Shown: one piece after another, positions 44,815 to 54,279 of the stretch
Position numbering within the stretch: position 1 is the first letter of the stretch
Layout of the letters: the number at the start of each line of letters is the position of its first letter
Origin: Hyparrhenia diplandra
Taxonomy: Eukaryota > Streptophyta > Magnoliopsida > Poales > Poaceae
NCBI GenBank assembly: GCA_015847255.1
Contig: JADLZK010009269.1
Span: 1 to 64,000, forward strand
Length of the DNA: 64,000 nucleotides
Reading direction: 5' to 3'
The notes under the pieces: model-generated
Told to the model about the DNA's origin: nothing
What the model saw: the letters and a program-made list of their open reading frames with translations, nothing else
The model's database searches: none
Translations under genes and position numbers: made by a program

Positions 44815-45085
44815 TGTTAGAATTGATCTCTTGGCCCTTGGCGCACCTTGATCGGAGGTGTCGGCCCAATCTACGATGGGCCCCCGTCAGAGACTATAAG
44901 AAAGGAGGTGGGGTCCAAGGCTAGGGTTATGAGGTTAATTGTGACGCCGCCGCCACCCCACTCTTCTCTTCTTATAGTGCTTTGCGTGCGGGGCCCATCA
45001 GCTTATTTTATTGGGCTGGACACCTCCGATCAGACCAAGGGCCCGTTGGCTGTTGGGCCAACAGGTGGAGAGATCAATTCTAACA
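44815..45085 (+). repeat. Right LTR of the chimeric element, 271 bp, imperfectly palindromic
   Basis: Starts TGTTAGAATTGATCTC and ends with its exact complement GAGATCAATTCTAACA. Further inverted matches lie inside (GATCGGAGGTGTC with GACACCTCCGATC; GGCCCTTGG with CCAAGGGCC). A TATA-like gactataagaaagg at about 44892 would be the promoter. It shares only the outermost TGTTAG/CTAACA with the left terminus. Confidence 0.8.
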
Positions 45086-45090
45086 CATAG

Positions 45091-45614
45091 CGCTCGGTCT
45101 CGAGGCTTCCGGCCTGCCGTTCCTGTGGGCATTCAGGCAACCGGTCGATGCCAACGAAGGCAAGAGCGGATTGCCGGATGGTTTCGAGGAGCGCGTCGAC
45201 GGCCGGGGACTCGTCTGCCGCGGATGGGTGCCTCAGGCCAGGTTCTTGGCCCACGAATCTGTCGGAGGGTTCTTGACCCACGCCGGCTGGAACTCCATTA
45301 TTGAAGGCCTCGCCCGCGGCGTCAGGCTGGTGCTGCTACCGCTGATGTTCGATCAGGGCCTCAACGCGAGGCATCTGACCGAGAAGAAGATAAGCGTCGA
45401 GGTGCAGCGAGACGAGGAAGATGGCTCGTTCGCGCCTGAAGACATTGCAGCTGCTTTGAGGAGGGTCGTGGTGGAGGAAGAATGCGAGGTGTTCGGGGAC
45501 AAGGCCAAAGAGTTCGCCAAGTTGTTTGGAAACGACGAGATGAATGATCAGTGCGTGCGAGATTTTCTCAAGTGCCTTTCAGAATACAGCATGCAGCGGC
45601 AGGTTGCATTATAG
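45091..45614 (+). pseudogene. UGT91-like glycosyltransferase, 3' part after the retroelement
   Basis: The UDP-sugar-binding domain resumes in frame directly after the second CATAG. The PSPG box spans 45225-45356, starts WVPQ and ends FDQ. The usual HCGWNS reads HAGWNS, an Ala for Cys that the second copy shares. The frame ends at TAG 45612-45614 with no other damage. Alone this piece lacks the catalytic His and cannot act. Confidence 0.9.
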
Positions 45615-45791
45615 GGCTGGTAAATTTCAAAATTTTGATACAGCCAAAAAATAATGAACAAAGAGATTGCTTATTTTTTCTCCAAGAAAATAGAATAAGT
45701 AAAAAGTAAATGAAGAAAAAGATTGCTTCTTTATTTCTACCAGAAAATAGGATCCGGCAGTAATGTATGCACATCTTATCTTATCAATAAT

Positions 45792-45893
45792 AATGTCTCC
45801 ATACATTTGTAATTGTCTCGGTTGCTTCTTTAATATATTTCAGTAGGGGCTCTTCTGCCCCTCTGTTCTCTCAAAAAAAAAAAAAATGTCTCC
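45792..45893 (+). mobile_element. 84-bp LINE tail with perfect 9-bp duplication
   Basis: AATGTCTCC at 45792-45800 is repeated at 45885-45893. The insert ends cttctgcccctctgttctctc plus an A-run, close to the gggatacccttttctctc tag of the tail at 7400-7527. Confidence 0.7.
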
Positions 45894-46063
45894 GACAGAT
45901 AGATCTTCAGATTAACGAAGTCGTCATAATTAGCTCTTATCAATGGGCAAGTAAATCCTACACGGGCTAAAATCTTAATCAGAATAAGTAAGTATTGTTG
46001 CTAGCCACACTTCATCTAGTCATTTTTTTTTTTTTATGCTGCATTTTAATTTATCTGTTGTTT

Positions 46064-46111
46064 ATAGAAACCATGGGGGTTTTTTTTTTTGAGAATTATA
46101 GAAACCATGGG
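46064..46111 (-). mobile_element. 18-bp micro-insertion (minus strand), perfect 15-bp duplication
   Basis: TATAGAAACCATGGG occurs at 46064-46078 and 46097-46111. The insert on the - strand is attctc, A-run, cc. The duplication is exact. Confidence 0.7.
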
Positions 46112-46164
46112 TTAGTAATGATAGTTTCTAATAATATTAATTGCTCATTTTCTCTCTTGAAAAC

Positions 46165-46385
46165 TACGGGTATATAAGTTTGACCAATTATAGATAAAAA
46201 AAAAGTATTAATGCTTATGATACTAAGTAAATATTATTAGATTAATTGTGAAATATATTTTCATAATAAATTAATTTAAAACCATAAATGTATAAATGTG
46301 AATATTGTTTACTAGAAATGTTAAACATCGATAACTTTTTCGTGGCACGTAACACATAGCTGCATTCTTTTCAGGACCGAGGTAG
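46165..46385. mobile_element. Stowaway MITE relic
   Basis: The right end TGCATTCTTTTCAGGACCGAGGTAG with TA after it resembles that of the element at 17502-17783, and the AT-rich interior (gtttgaccaattatagat) is typical. The left terminus is lost or too worn to place. Confidence 0.5.
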
Positions 46386-46811
46386 TATATAAGAAGTAGC
46401 TAGAGTCCTTTTTAAAAACAAATTATATTTATTAAATAAATAATTAAAATAATATAATGGCAGAAGCTAGCAGTCTCTCCGTGGATCTGTCATTTGGCAG
46501 AAGACTACAGCAAGAATAGACAGACACAGTGGGATACCGGGAACAAGGGAAACAGAACAAGGGATGAAACCAAAAGCCGGCATTTTGTGTGCCTGTATAT
46601 TTCGATTCAGGAGTTAGAGCAGCGCTCTTTAGATTCTTGTTCCGATTCCTCCCTCGATGCAAGCTTCTGCTCAACAACGGCTGTCGAATGCTTGGGATGT
46701 AGGATGTTGTCTCATGGCTATGAGCCAAACAAGACTTCAATAAGACTGGACTTTTAGTTTGGTTATGGAAAGCCTTCAGAGAACGAAAGAGTGGCACTTG
46801 AGTCTCCAAGA

Positions 46812-49586
46812 ATGGGGAAGCCAGCTTCCGTTGCTGTGCCCTTCTTCTTCCTCTGTTTCCCTCTGCTGTGTATCCGCTCCGCAGTCGTGTCGGCGATCAC
46901 AGCCGGGACGGACGACGGCATGGAGCGGTGGGGCTACGTCGAGGTCCGACCGAGTACGTAACAGACGCACCATGCTGGTTCTTGAGTAAATTTTCTGTTC
47001 GTTCATCAGCGTTTCACTGTGATGCTTTCTAGAGGCGCACCTGTTCTGGTGGTACTACAAGAGCCCCGAGAGGCAAACAGCGAGCAACTCGCCGGAGAAG
47101 CCATGGCCGATCGTCCTCTGGCTGCAGGGTGGCCCGGTACGTAGCTCGTGACTGGCAATTAAGCCGGTCTCTCCGGCGAGAACCGTGTAGCGTTTGCTTG
47201 AGAAATTCAGGATTCAGAGGCAGAGACACGCTTCACTAGCTTGAGTGCGCGCGTGACGTGCGTCGTTTCAGGGTGTGTCGGGGATTGGCACCGGGAACTT
47301 CGTGGAGATCGGGCCGCTGGACGCCGACATGAAACCCCGAAACTCGACGTGGCTCCAGAAGGCCGACCTCATCTTCGTGGTCAGAAGAAAGATTCCATCA
47401 CCTCCCTCCCTCTTGTACTCCTGGGACGATCTTCTTCGTGTCTCTGTTTCTCCCTTTGCAACATACATGTGTAGATTTGCTATGCTGCTGGCACTGGCAG
47501 GACAACCCGGTGGGCGTGGGGTACAGCTACGTGGAGGACGACGGCCTGCTCGTGACGACCGACTGGCAGGCGGCGGCTGACATGATGACGCTGCTCAAGG
47601 CGCTGGTGGAGGAGGTGCCCACGCTGCAGAGCAGCCCGCTGTTCCTAGTCGCCGAGTCCTACGGCGGGAAATACGCCGCGACGCTGGGCGTGTCCGTCGC
47701 CCGAGCCATCAACGCCGCCGAGATCAACCTCACGCTCGGAGGTAAAGATCTCCATCATTCTGTATTTCACTGTTGCTATTCACAGTTCTTATTCTTACCC
47801 ATTCTCTGCGACAGGCGTCGTCCTCGGCGACAGCTGGATCTCGCCGGAAGATTTCACTGTAAGGAGACTCGAACAAGCAAGAAGAAAAAGTGTTCCAAAT
47901 CTGCGTCACCGATCAATTTTGTGGATGTTTATTTCTTCTTCTGCTTTTTTGTTTGGTGATGCAGCTCTCGTACGGCCGGCTTCTCCAAGACATCTCGAGG
48001 CTGGACAGCGCCGGCGCCAACGAAGCGAACAGGTAATCCTATCCAGCATGCAATGCTGTGATTACTGTCCCTTCGCCTCCTGGTCGGCGATGTTGTCACG
48101 GCGGCGCCGTACGTGGCAGGAGAGCGGAGGCGGTGAAGGAGCTGATCGCAGCAGGGGAGTGGGCCGCCGCCCACGCGGCGTTTAACGATCTGTATATCTG
48201 GCTCGACAACAGCAGCAGCCATGTGGTAATTGAATAAAAACTAGTACGCCTTCGTTTGAGGCGTAAGTTCTTTTCGTATTTATTTACAAACTAAAATCAG
48301 TTGGCTGGCTTTCTCGCGCACTTGCAGTATCTGTACAATTTCTTGCTCGATACTTCAACGGACTCAACGGCTGCGGCCCTGTCGTCGTCGGCGAAGCCAT
48401 CGGCAACGCTTGGTGTCCATCTCACGAGGTACTCGGAGCAGCTCTCCACGTTGGGCTCCAACAACACCGTCGAGGGCATCCTTAACGGCATCATCAAGGA
48501 GAGGCTCAAGATAATCCCCAAGGACCACAAGTGAGCTGTGGCCACCATTTCGCTGATCGAGCTCCCCTCGGAATCAGACTTCGCGGCACACTGCGGCAGT
48601 GACGAATGAATCTTCCGTTCCTGACGAGAAACTCTTCCAACCGCATGCAGGTGGCGGGCAGTCAACTACGCGGTCCATCTCGCACTCGTCAACGATTTCA
48701 TGAAGCCCAGGATCGACGAGGCAAGCACATGTGGTCTCTAAACTCCGGTCCGATCAGCATTCAGGTGACACGCTTGATGCTCCTTGTCTGGCTAAAATGT
48801 AATTGTGCGTGCCTGCTGATGCTACAGATCGACGAGCTGCTGTCGCTTGGCGTGAATGTCACAGTGTACAACGGGCAGGTGATGGCCGCTCAGCTTCTCT
48901 CCTTTCTATTCGGCAGCGTGTTCTATATACAAATTCAGTGTTTCTTTCAAGCACTAAGTTCAGTAACATTTTCTTCATCTGAATCAGCTCGACGTGATCT
49001 GTTCGGTGATCGGCGCGGAAGCATGGGTGGAGAAGCTCAAGTGAGGGAGTTGGTTTTCTCCCTTGTGGATGCAATCATTCAGAGTTTCAGGCACTGTCTC
49101 TGAATTCCTCGCTGATCATTTGTTTTCAGATGGGATGGGTTGAGGGGCTTCTTGAGCTTGCCAAGGCTGCCGCTGTATTGTGGCCCAACAAAAGCCACCA
49201 AGGCCTTTGTCAGATCCTACAAGAACTTACACTTCTACTGGATTCTTGGAGCAGGGCATTTAGTAAGTATTCCCTCTATTCCAAATTATAAGACTTTCTA
49301 GATGCATTTCCTTTAGTATGCATCTAGTTATACACTATGTCTAGATACAAAATAAAGGAAATGTTTTTCTCAAAACAAAATAAAGGAAATGTATTTAGAA
49401 AGGCCAGAAAGTTTTATAATTTGGAATGGAGATACAAAAGCCACTAAACTTAGGCAGCATGTCAAGATCTGTAGTCAGGTGCCAAATTAATTTTTCTTGC
49501 GCCCCTGTGTCCTGCAGGTTCCCTTTGATCAACCATGCATTGCACTCAGTATGATTGGTAGCATAACTCAATCTCCAGCATCATAA
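46812..49586 (+). CDS. Serine carboxypeptidase-like protein (S10 family, SCPL51-like), 13 exons
   Basis: Exons by splice sites and frame: 46812-46953, 47033-47136, 47272-47379, 47501-47741, 47815-47858, 47965-48032, 48120-48225, 48328-48530, 48651-48720, 48828-48878, 48988-49040, 49130-49262, 49518-49586, giving 463 residues. The N-terminus is a signal peptide (FFFLCFPLLCI), so the protein is secreted or vacuolar. S10 motifs follow: LWLQGGPG at the oxyanion site, DNPVGVGYSY, the nucleophile Ser171 in AESYGGKYA, Asp381 in NGQLDVIC and His440 in GAGHLVPFDQP. The triad is complete, so activity as a carboxypeptidase or acyltransferase is possible; SCPL51 members are usually classed as peptidases. 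Intron 9 uses a GC donor (GAG|gcaagc). Exon 7 could start three bases later. Intron 12 holds a Stowaway. It lies between two UGT copies on the same strand. Splicing is predicted by eye. Confidence 0.93.
49270..49432. mobile_element. Stowaway MITE in intron 12 of the carboxypeptidase gene
   Basis: Ends ttccctctattccaaattat and ataatttggaatggaga are complementary, with TA on both sides (49268-49269 and 49433-49434). It starts seven bases into the intron and leaves the gtaagt donor intact. It contains a nested micro-insertion. Confidence 0.75.
49348..49391 (+). mobile_element. 12-bp micro-insertion inside the intronic MITE, perfect 16-bp duplication
   Basis: CAAAATAAAGGAAATG at 49348-49363 is repeated at 49376-49391. 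The insert is tttttctcaaaa, matching the ttctctc-plus-A end of LINE tails at 7527 and 45884. Confidence 0.7.
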
Positions 49587-50203
49587 ACGACCAGAAGTCA
49601 GAAGGTGGACTTATACTTCAAAAATGTAAAAACTAAAAAACCAAACCTATGAACTATGCAATACCAAATGAGTAACTCCCCTGTGTTTTTAGCTTGAATG
49701 AGGCCTTATTTTCGCTGCATCATCTAAAAAAAAGGTTGTTAGCTTTGCTGTTGAAGAAAAGGAAAGATGCATATGCAGGCATTACTGGATGATCCGCTAG
49801 CCTCCACTGCCAACACTGGATCATGTCGCCCTCCCTGTGTTGTTGAATGAATTGAAAGCCGGTTCTGTCCCCACTCCCCAAATCATGCGCAAGCCGCAAG
49901 CGTTAACATCGTTATTAGATCATATTGGCTGGAATTGTCAGCTGTGACGAAATGGATCCGCACACAATCCATGACCCAATCCATGACCCAGCCTAACTTG
50001 ATTGATTGCTTCTATTTTTATATGCCCACTGGCCACTGATTGAGTATTTGGCCAGCGCACTAGGATAGGAGAGTTCAGACTGAAGAGTCTGCATATCTGG
50101 ACGCCTGCATACCAACAAAAACTGCACCTATCTCCTCAGTCTCCTACGAACAACTCTTTTCCATTTTCAAAGCCTGAAGGATGGGGACGCCAACGGCGGC
50201 AGT
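49587..50203 (+). other. Spacer between the carboxypeptidase gene and the second UGT
   Basis: Holds the 3' flank of the carboxypeptidase gene and the UGT promoter. A TATA-like tctatttttatatgccc lies near 50010. The tandem pair cacaatccatgacccaatcc at about 49965 is a short repeat. No other feature is seen. Confidence 0.4.
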
Positions 50204-51597
50204 ATGCACGTCGTGATGCTGCCATGGCTGGCGTTCGGCCACATCCTCCCGTTCACGGAGCTCGCCAAGCGCGTAGCTCGGCAGGGCCACCGGGTCACCC
50301 TCTTCTCCACGCCAAGAAACACCCGGCGGCTAATCCGCATCCCTCCAGAACTCGCGGGTCAAATCCGCGTCGTGGACATCGCCCTGCCGCGCGTGGAGCG
50401 CCTCCCGGAGGACGCCGAGGCGAGCATAGACCTCCCGTCCGACGACCTCCGCCCGTACCTCCGCGTAGCCTACGACACCGCCTTCTCCGACAAGCTCTCG
50501 TCCATCCTGCAGGAGCCGCGGCCGGAGCGGCCGGACTGGGTGGTCATCGACTACGCCGCGTACTGGGCGGCCGCGGCCGCGGCGAGGCACGGCGTGCCGT
50601 GCGCGTACCTGTGCCTGTTCAGCGCCGCGGCGTTCGGTTTCTATGGGCCCCGGAGGGGCTCATGGGACGCGGCAAGTACGCCAGGACCAAGCCGGAGGAC
50701 CTCACCGTGGTGCCCGACTACGTGCCGTTCCCGACCACCGTCGCGCACCGCGGCTTCGAGGCGCGCGAGCTCTTCAACGGCTTGGTCCCGGACGACTCCG
50801 GCGTGTCGGAGGGCCACCGGTTCGGCGTGTCCATCGGAGAGTGCCAGGTCGTAGGCATCCGGAGCAGAACGGAGTTTGAGTCGGAGTGGCTGCAGGTGCT
50901 TGAAAAGCTCTACCAGAAGCCGGTGATCCCCGTCGGCCTGTTCCCTCCGCCGCCCACACAAGACATCGCCGGCCACGAGGCGACTTTGGGGTGGCTGGAC
51001 AGACAGGCTCGGGGCTCCGTCGTGTACGCGGCCTTCGGAAGCGAGGCGAAGCTGACAAGAGCGCAGCTCGAAACAATCGCGCTGGGTTTGGAGGCTTCCG
51101 GTCTGCCGTTCGTCTGGGCGTTCAGGCCGCCAGCCGATGGCGCCGATCCTGGACAGGGCACGGCCGGGTTGCCGGAAGGCTTCGAGGAGCGTGTCGGTGG
51201 CCGGGGATTGGTCTGCCGCGGTTGGGTGCCTCAACCCAGGCTGCTGGCTCATGAATCGGTCGGTGGGTTTCTGACCCACGCCGGCTGGAACTCCGTCACC
51301 GAAGGCCTCTCGTGGGGCGTCAGGATGGTGCTGCTGCCGCTGATGTTCGACCAGGGCCTCAACGCCAGGCTTCTTGTGGAGAAGAAGATGGGCATTGAGG
51401 TGGCGAGGGACGAAGACGACGGCACGTTCGCGCCCAAAGACATCGCGGATGCTATGAGGACGGCCATGGTGGAGAACCAAGGCGGGACTAGGGTCAAGGA
51501 ACTGGCCGAAGTGTTTGGAAATGATGAGGCGAATGATCAGTGCCTGCGAGATTTCCTCCGGTATCTGTCGGAATACAACAGGCAGCATCAAGGGTAG
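50204..51597 (+). CDS. UGT91-like glycosyltransferase, second copy, one-base frameshift
   Basis: Close relative of the split UGT at 37774. It starts MHVVMLPWLAFGHILPFTEL (catalytic His13) and has the PSPG box at 51223-51354 (WVPQ to FDQ, again with HAGWNS). About 464 residues are implied, normal for the family, and the gene is intronless. The frame breaks at 50648-50651, where GGGCCCC replaces GGGCCCCC of the other copy. Upstream reads FYGP in one frame and downstream reads EGLMGRGKY in the next. One missing C in a run is the kind of error long reads make, so the gene may be intact in reality. An ATG at 50180 would be out of frame, so 50204 is preferred. Sugar and acceptor are unknown. Confidence 0.92.
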
Positions 51598-51700
51598 TTC
51601 CAATCCATTTCGAGGCTCAGTAAAGTTGGTGCAGAAAAGGGCAAAGAAATGGAAGCGAGTCCGAGTCCTGCTATCAACAAAAGGGAATTTCAATTAATCA

Positions 51701-51837
51701 GACGCCATTTTCTTCCAGAAGACGACCTGTGTTGACCAAAAGATCAGACGCCATTTTCTTCCAGATGATCAGACGACCTGTGCTGACCAAAAGATCAGAC
51801 GCTATTTTCTTCCAGATGATCAGACGACCTGTGCTGA
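51701..51837 (+). repeat. 51-bp tandem repeat, three copies
   Basis: gacgccattttcttccagat and following sequence recur at 51701 (five bases shorter), 51747 and 51798 (partial). A minus-strand frame reads STGRLIIWKK repeatedly because the period is a multiple of three. It lies just beyond the UGT 3' end. Confidence 0.85.
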
Positions 51838-52012
51838 TGTCGATTTCGGCTAGAATGGGCCGGAATTGACACGTGAATTGAGGAATTGGGAGGAGAGGAG
51901 GAGGATGGGGATGACGGTGGCGGCGGCGGCGGCAGCGCCGCCTTGGGCGCGGCGGCGGCAAGGGCGGGGGCTTGGCGTGGCGGGCGTGGAGGCGGCGGCG
52001 GTCTTTGGAGGC

Positions 52013-52256
52013 TGAAGGCGAAGATATATTTTTATTTTCTTGCTTGTCCCCTAGAGATTACATGCCTCTTGCTTATATAGCCCGACTAGTGGGACTTGTA
52101 ATCTAAAGCAATCTCTATAAGGTTTCCTTATATGACCGGAATACCTTTTACAAGCAATTCCTATTTTATTATTTCTTAATAAGGGTCTCCCTTATAGATG
52201 AGATAGCCCATTGCACACCAAAAATTACCTAAGATAATCCTAACTTGAAGGCGAAG
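52013..52256. mobile_element. 222-bp insertion with perfect 11-bp duplication
   Basis: TGAAGGCGAAG at 52013-52023 is repeated at 52246-52256. The insert is AT-rich in GC-rich surroundings. On the - strand it contains GCTATATAAGCAAGAGG, a TATA-like region. The duplication length fits a Mutator-like or LINE-type event better than an LTR element, but no inverted ends or poly(A) are evident. Confidence 0.5.
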
Positions 52257-52472
52257 CAAACTCGGAGTCGTGCGGGAGAGAGAAAGTGGCGGCGCCGGGG
52301 GCCGGCCTCCCCCTGCGCCGCGCCCCAGCCCCTCGGGGCGGCGGTCGTCGCGTTTGGCCCAATTAGCCACTCTCGGGGCTGGCCCAGTCGGATCATGACA
52401 TTTCCTCACCGTTCGACGAGGCGGCGCGTCCACGTGCCGCCCAACCCACCAGGTGGTGGCGAAAGGCACATC

Positions 52473-54279
52473 TGAAAGGTCCTAATGGCTAGAGGGGGGG
52501 TGAATAGCCTATTAAAAAATCTTGCAACAACACTAAACAAACGGATTAGACAATAAGATGGCGAAGCTAAATAAGCGGTGCTACGAATTAGCTAAGCAAG
52601 CCACAAGTCAATTCTATTATCTCTAATCCACACAAAGGCTATGTTGCTAGTTTACTTCTAGGTGAACAAGCAATTCTAACTAGATTACCACTAGGAGCTA
52701 AACAAGACTAAGCAAACTACACAAGCTACTCAAGCTAAACAAAACTACACAAGTCTACTAGAGAAAGTAATGCAAAGAGGCTAGAATACAATACCACCGC
52801 GGAGTGTAGAGGATGATGTCAATCACCGTGTACAATAAGAAATCTCCAACAAACTCAAGACAATAGACACGATGATTTTTCACCGAGGTTTACGTGCTTG
52901 CCGGCACGCTAAGTCCCCGTTGTGGCGACACACTCACTTGACGTATGCTAAGCTTAATGGCCGGTGCCAAATCCCCTATGGGAGCTCAAGCAAACGATCA
53001 CAAGAGAGGGTCCAACAAGCCACGAGCAATCCACTAGTGCTCCTTTCGCGAATCTCCCGCGAGGTAAGGAACGACCCCTCACAATCACCACCGGTGTGGC
53101 CTCGAACAAGCTCCAATCGAGCTCAACACCGCCTCTTGCTCCAAGCCGCTAGGGAACCGGGTAAATTCCTAAGAAAACAAGAATCCCGCGGCTTCTCCAA
53201 GGATGAAGTGCCTCTAGATGCAACCGATGATGCAATGCACTTCTATCACTCTCAATCTCACCAAGAATCCGAGTTAGAGATGGGGAGATGAGTGGAGAGG
53301 AGTCTCACAAGCTCAATAGCAAGTTAGAAGCTTCAAATGTGCAAGAGAGACTCAAATGAACCAGCCAAATGGGTATATATAGAGTCCTCCTCGAAAATGA
53401 GCCGTTGGGGGTTTACGCCTTGGCCGGACTCGTTGACCGGACGCACGCGGCGGTCGGTCCAGCTTCGGCCGCGATCGGCCATGCGTCGGGTCGATATGGC
53501 GAGCCCCCGGCCCACGGCTGACACCGTCTTCGTGCGTCCGGTCCATCGGTTCCGATCGCGGCGTCCGGTCGATCCTCGGCGATGAGCACGAAAACATGCT
53601 TATTGTAAGTCCGGCCGGACTCAGCGGCCGGACGCGACCGGCCGGTGCCGGTGCTCGCGTCCGGTCGCTCGTCGTGGGTGACCCAAAAACATGCTTACTT
53701 GGAAGTCCGATCGGACTCACCGACGGACGCTCGGTCGGTGCTTCGGTCGACTCGGCTTCGGTCGAGAGTCCCGGTCACCCCGAAAACAAGCGAGTTCGTC
53801 ATGTTGTTGTCGCCTTTGCTTCAACCTTGCTTCGCCTCTTACCATAGGTTGCCAACACGTCCAAGATGATCACGTTATCGCCAATGTTAGCACATCGATA
53901 AGTTAGGCAAGATCGAAGTTAGTGCTCTCATTGTCCTAAATGCAAATGCAAGTCAATTGGACCTAGAAGCACTTCACCAAAGGATTATCGCGGCATTCCC
54001 TCTTGATAGTTGGCTATCTATCCTATAATGTGATCACACGCTCTATCGTGTCTTGATCACTAAAAAGGAAAACCCTATCAAGATACCTTTGCCTTGATCT
54101 CCGGGTTCCTCTCAAGCCGATCATCGAGCTTGACGATCCATCATGTCCACCATCATCATCCATGTTCATGATCATCATGCTCCTTGTCATCCTTCTAATC
54201 CTATCTCAAGTCATACACTTAGAGCAAGGATTAGTCCACAAGTGTGTAATCAATTTCCAAAACCAAACATGAGATTTCA
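52473..54279 (+). mobile_element. Solo LTR of a Copia (SIRE-type) retrotransposon, 1.8 kb
   Basis: It begins TGAAAGGTCCTAATGGCTAG followed by agggggggtgaatagcc, a start very common in grass Copia/SIRE LTRs, and ends gagatttca. It is flanked by ACATC (52468-52472) and ACGTC (54280-54284), a 4/5 match. The minus-strand reading frame of the host relic rejoins across it. No internal region is left, so LTR-LTR recombination removed it. Confidence 0.75.

Larger units (their letters stand above)
38657..45085 (+). mobile_element. 6.4-kb chimeric Copia-type LTR retroelement inserted in the UGT, TSD CATAG
   Basis: CATAG lies directly outside both ends (38652-38656 and 45086-45090), and both ends are TGTTAG...CTAACA. 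A primer site for initiator tRNA-Met follows the left terminal region and a polypurine tract precedes the right one, so the orientation is +. Worn Ty1/Copia polymerase sequence is present near the right. The left and right terminal regions are not the same sequence, which a normal LTR element does not show. The middle contains a Helitron-like end, tandem duplications and a hairpin array. There is no intact gag or pol, so it depends on other elements to move. Confidence 0.85.

Noticed and set aside
50641..51693. 350-codon minus-strand frame over the second UGT
   Set aside because: Shadow of the UGT frame, which has the PSPG box and catalytic His; the antisense frame shows no family features.
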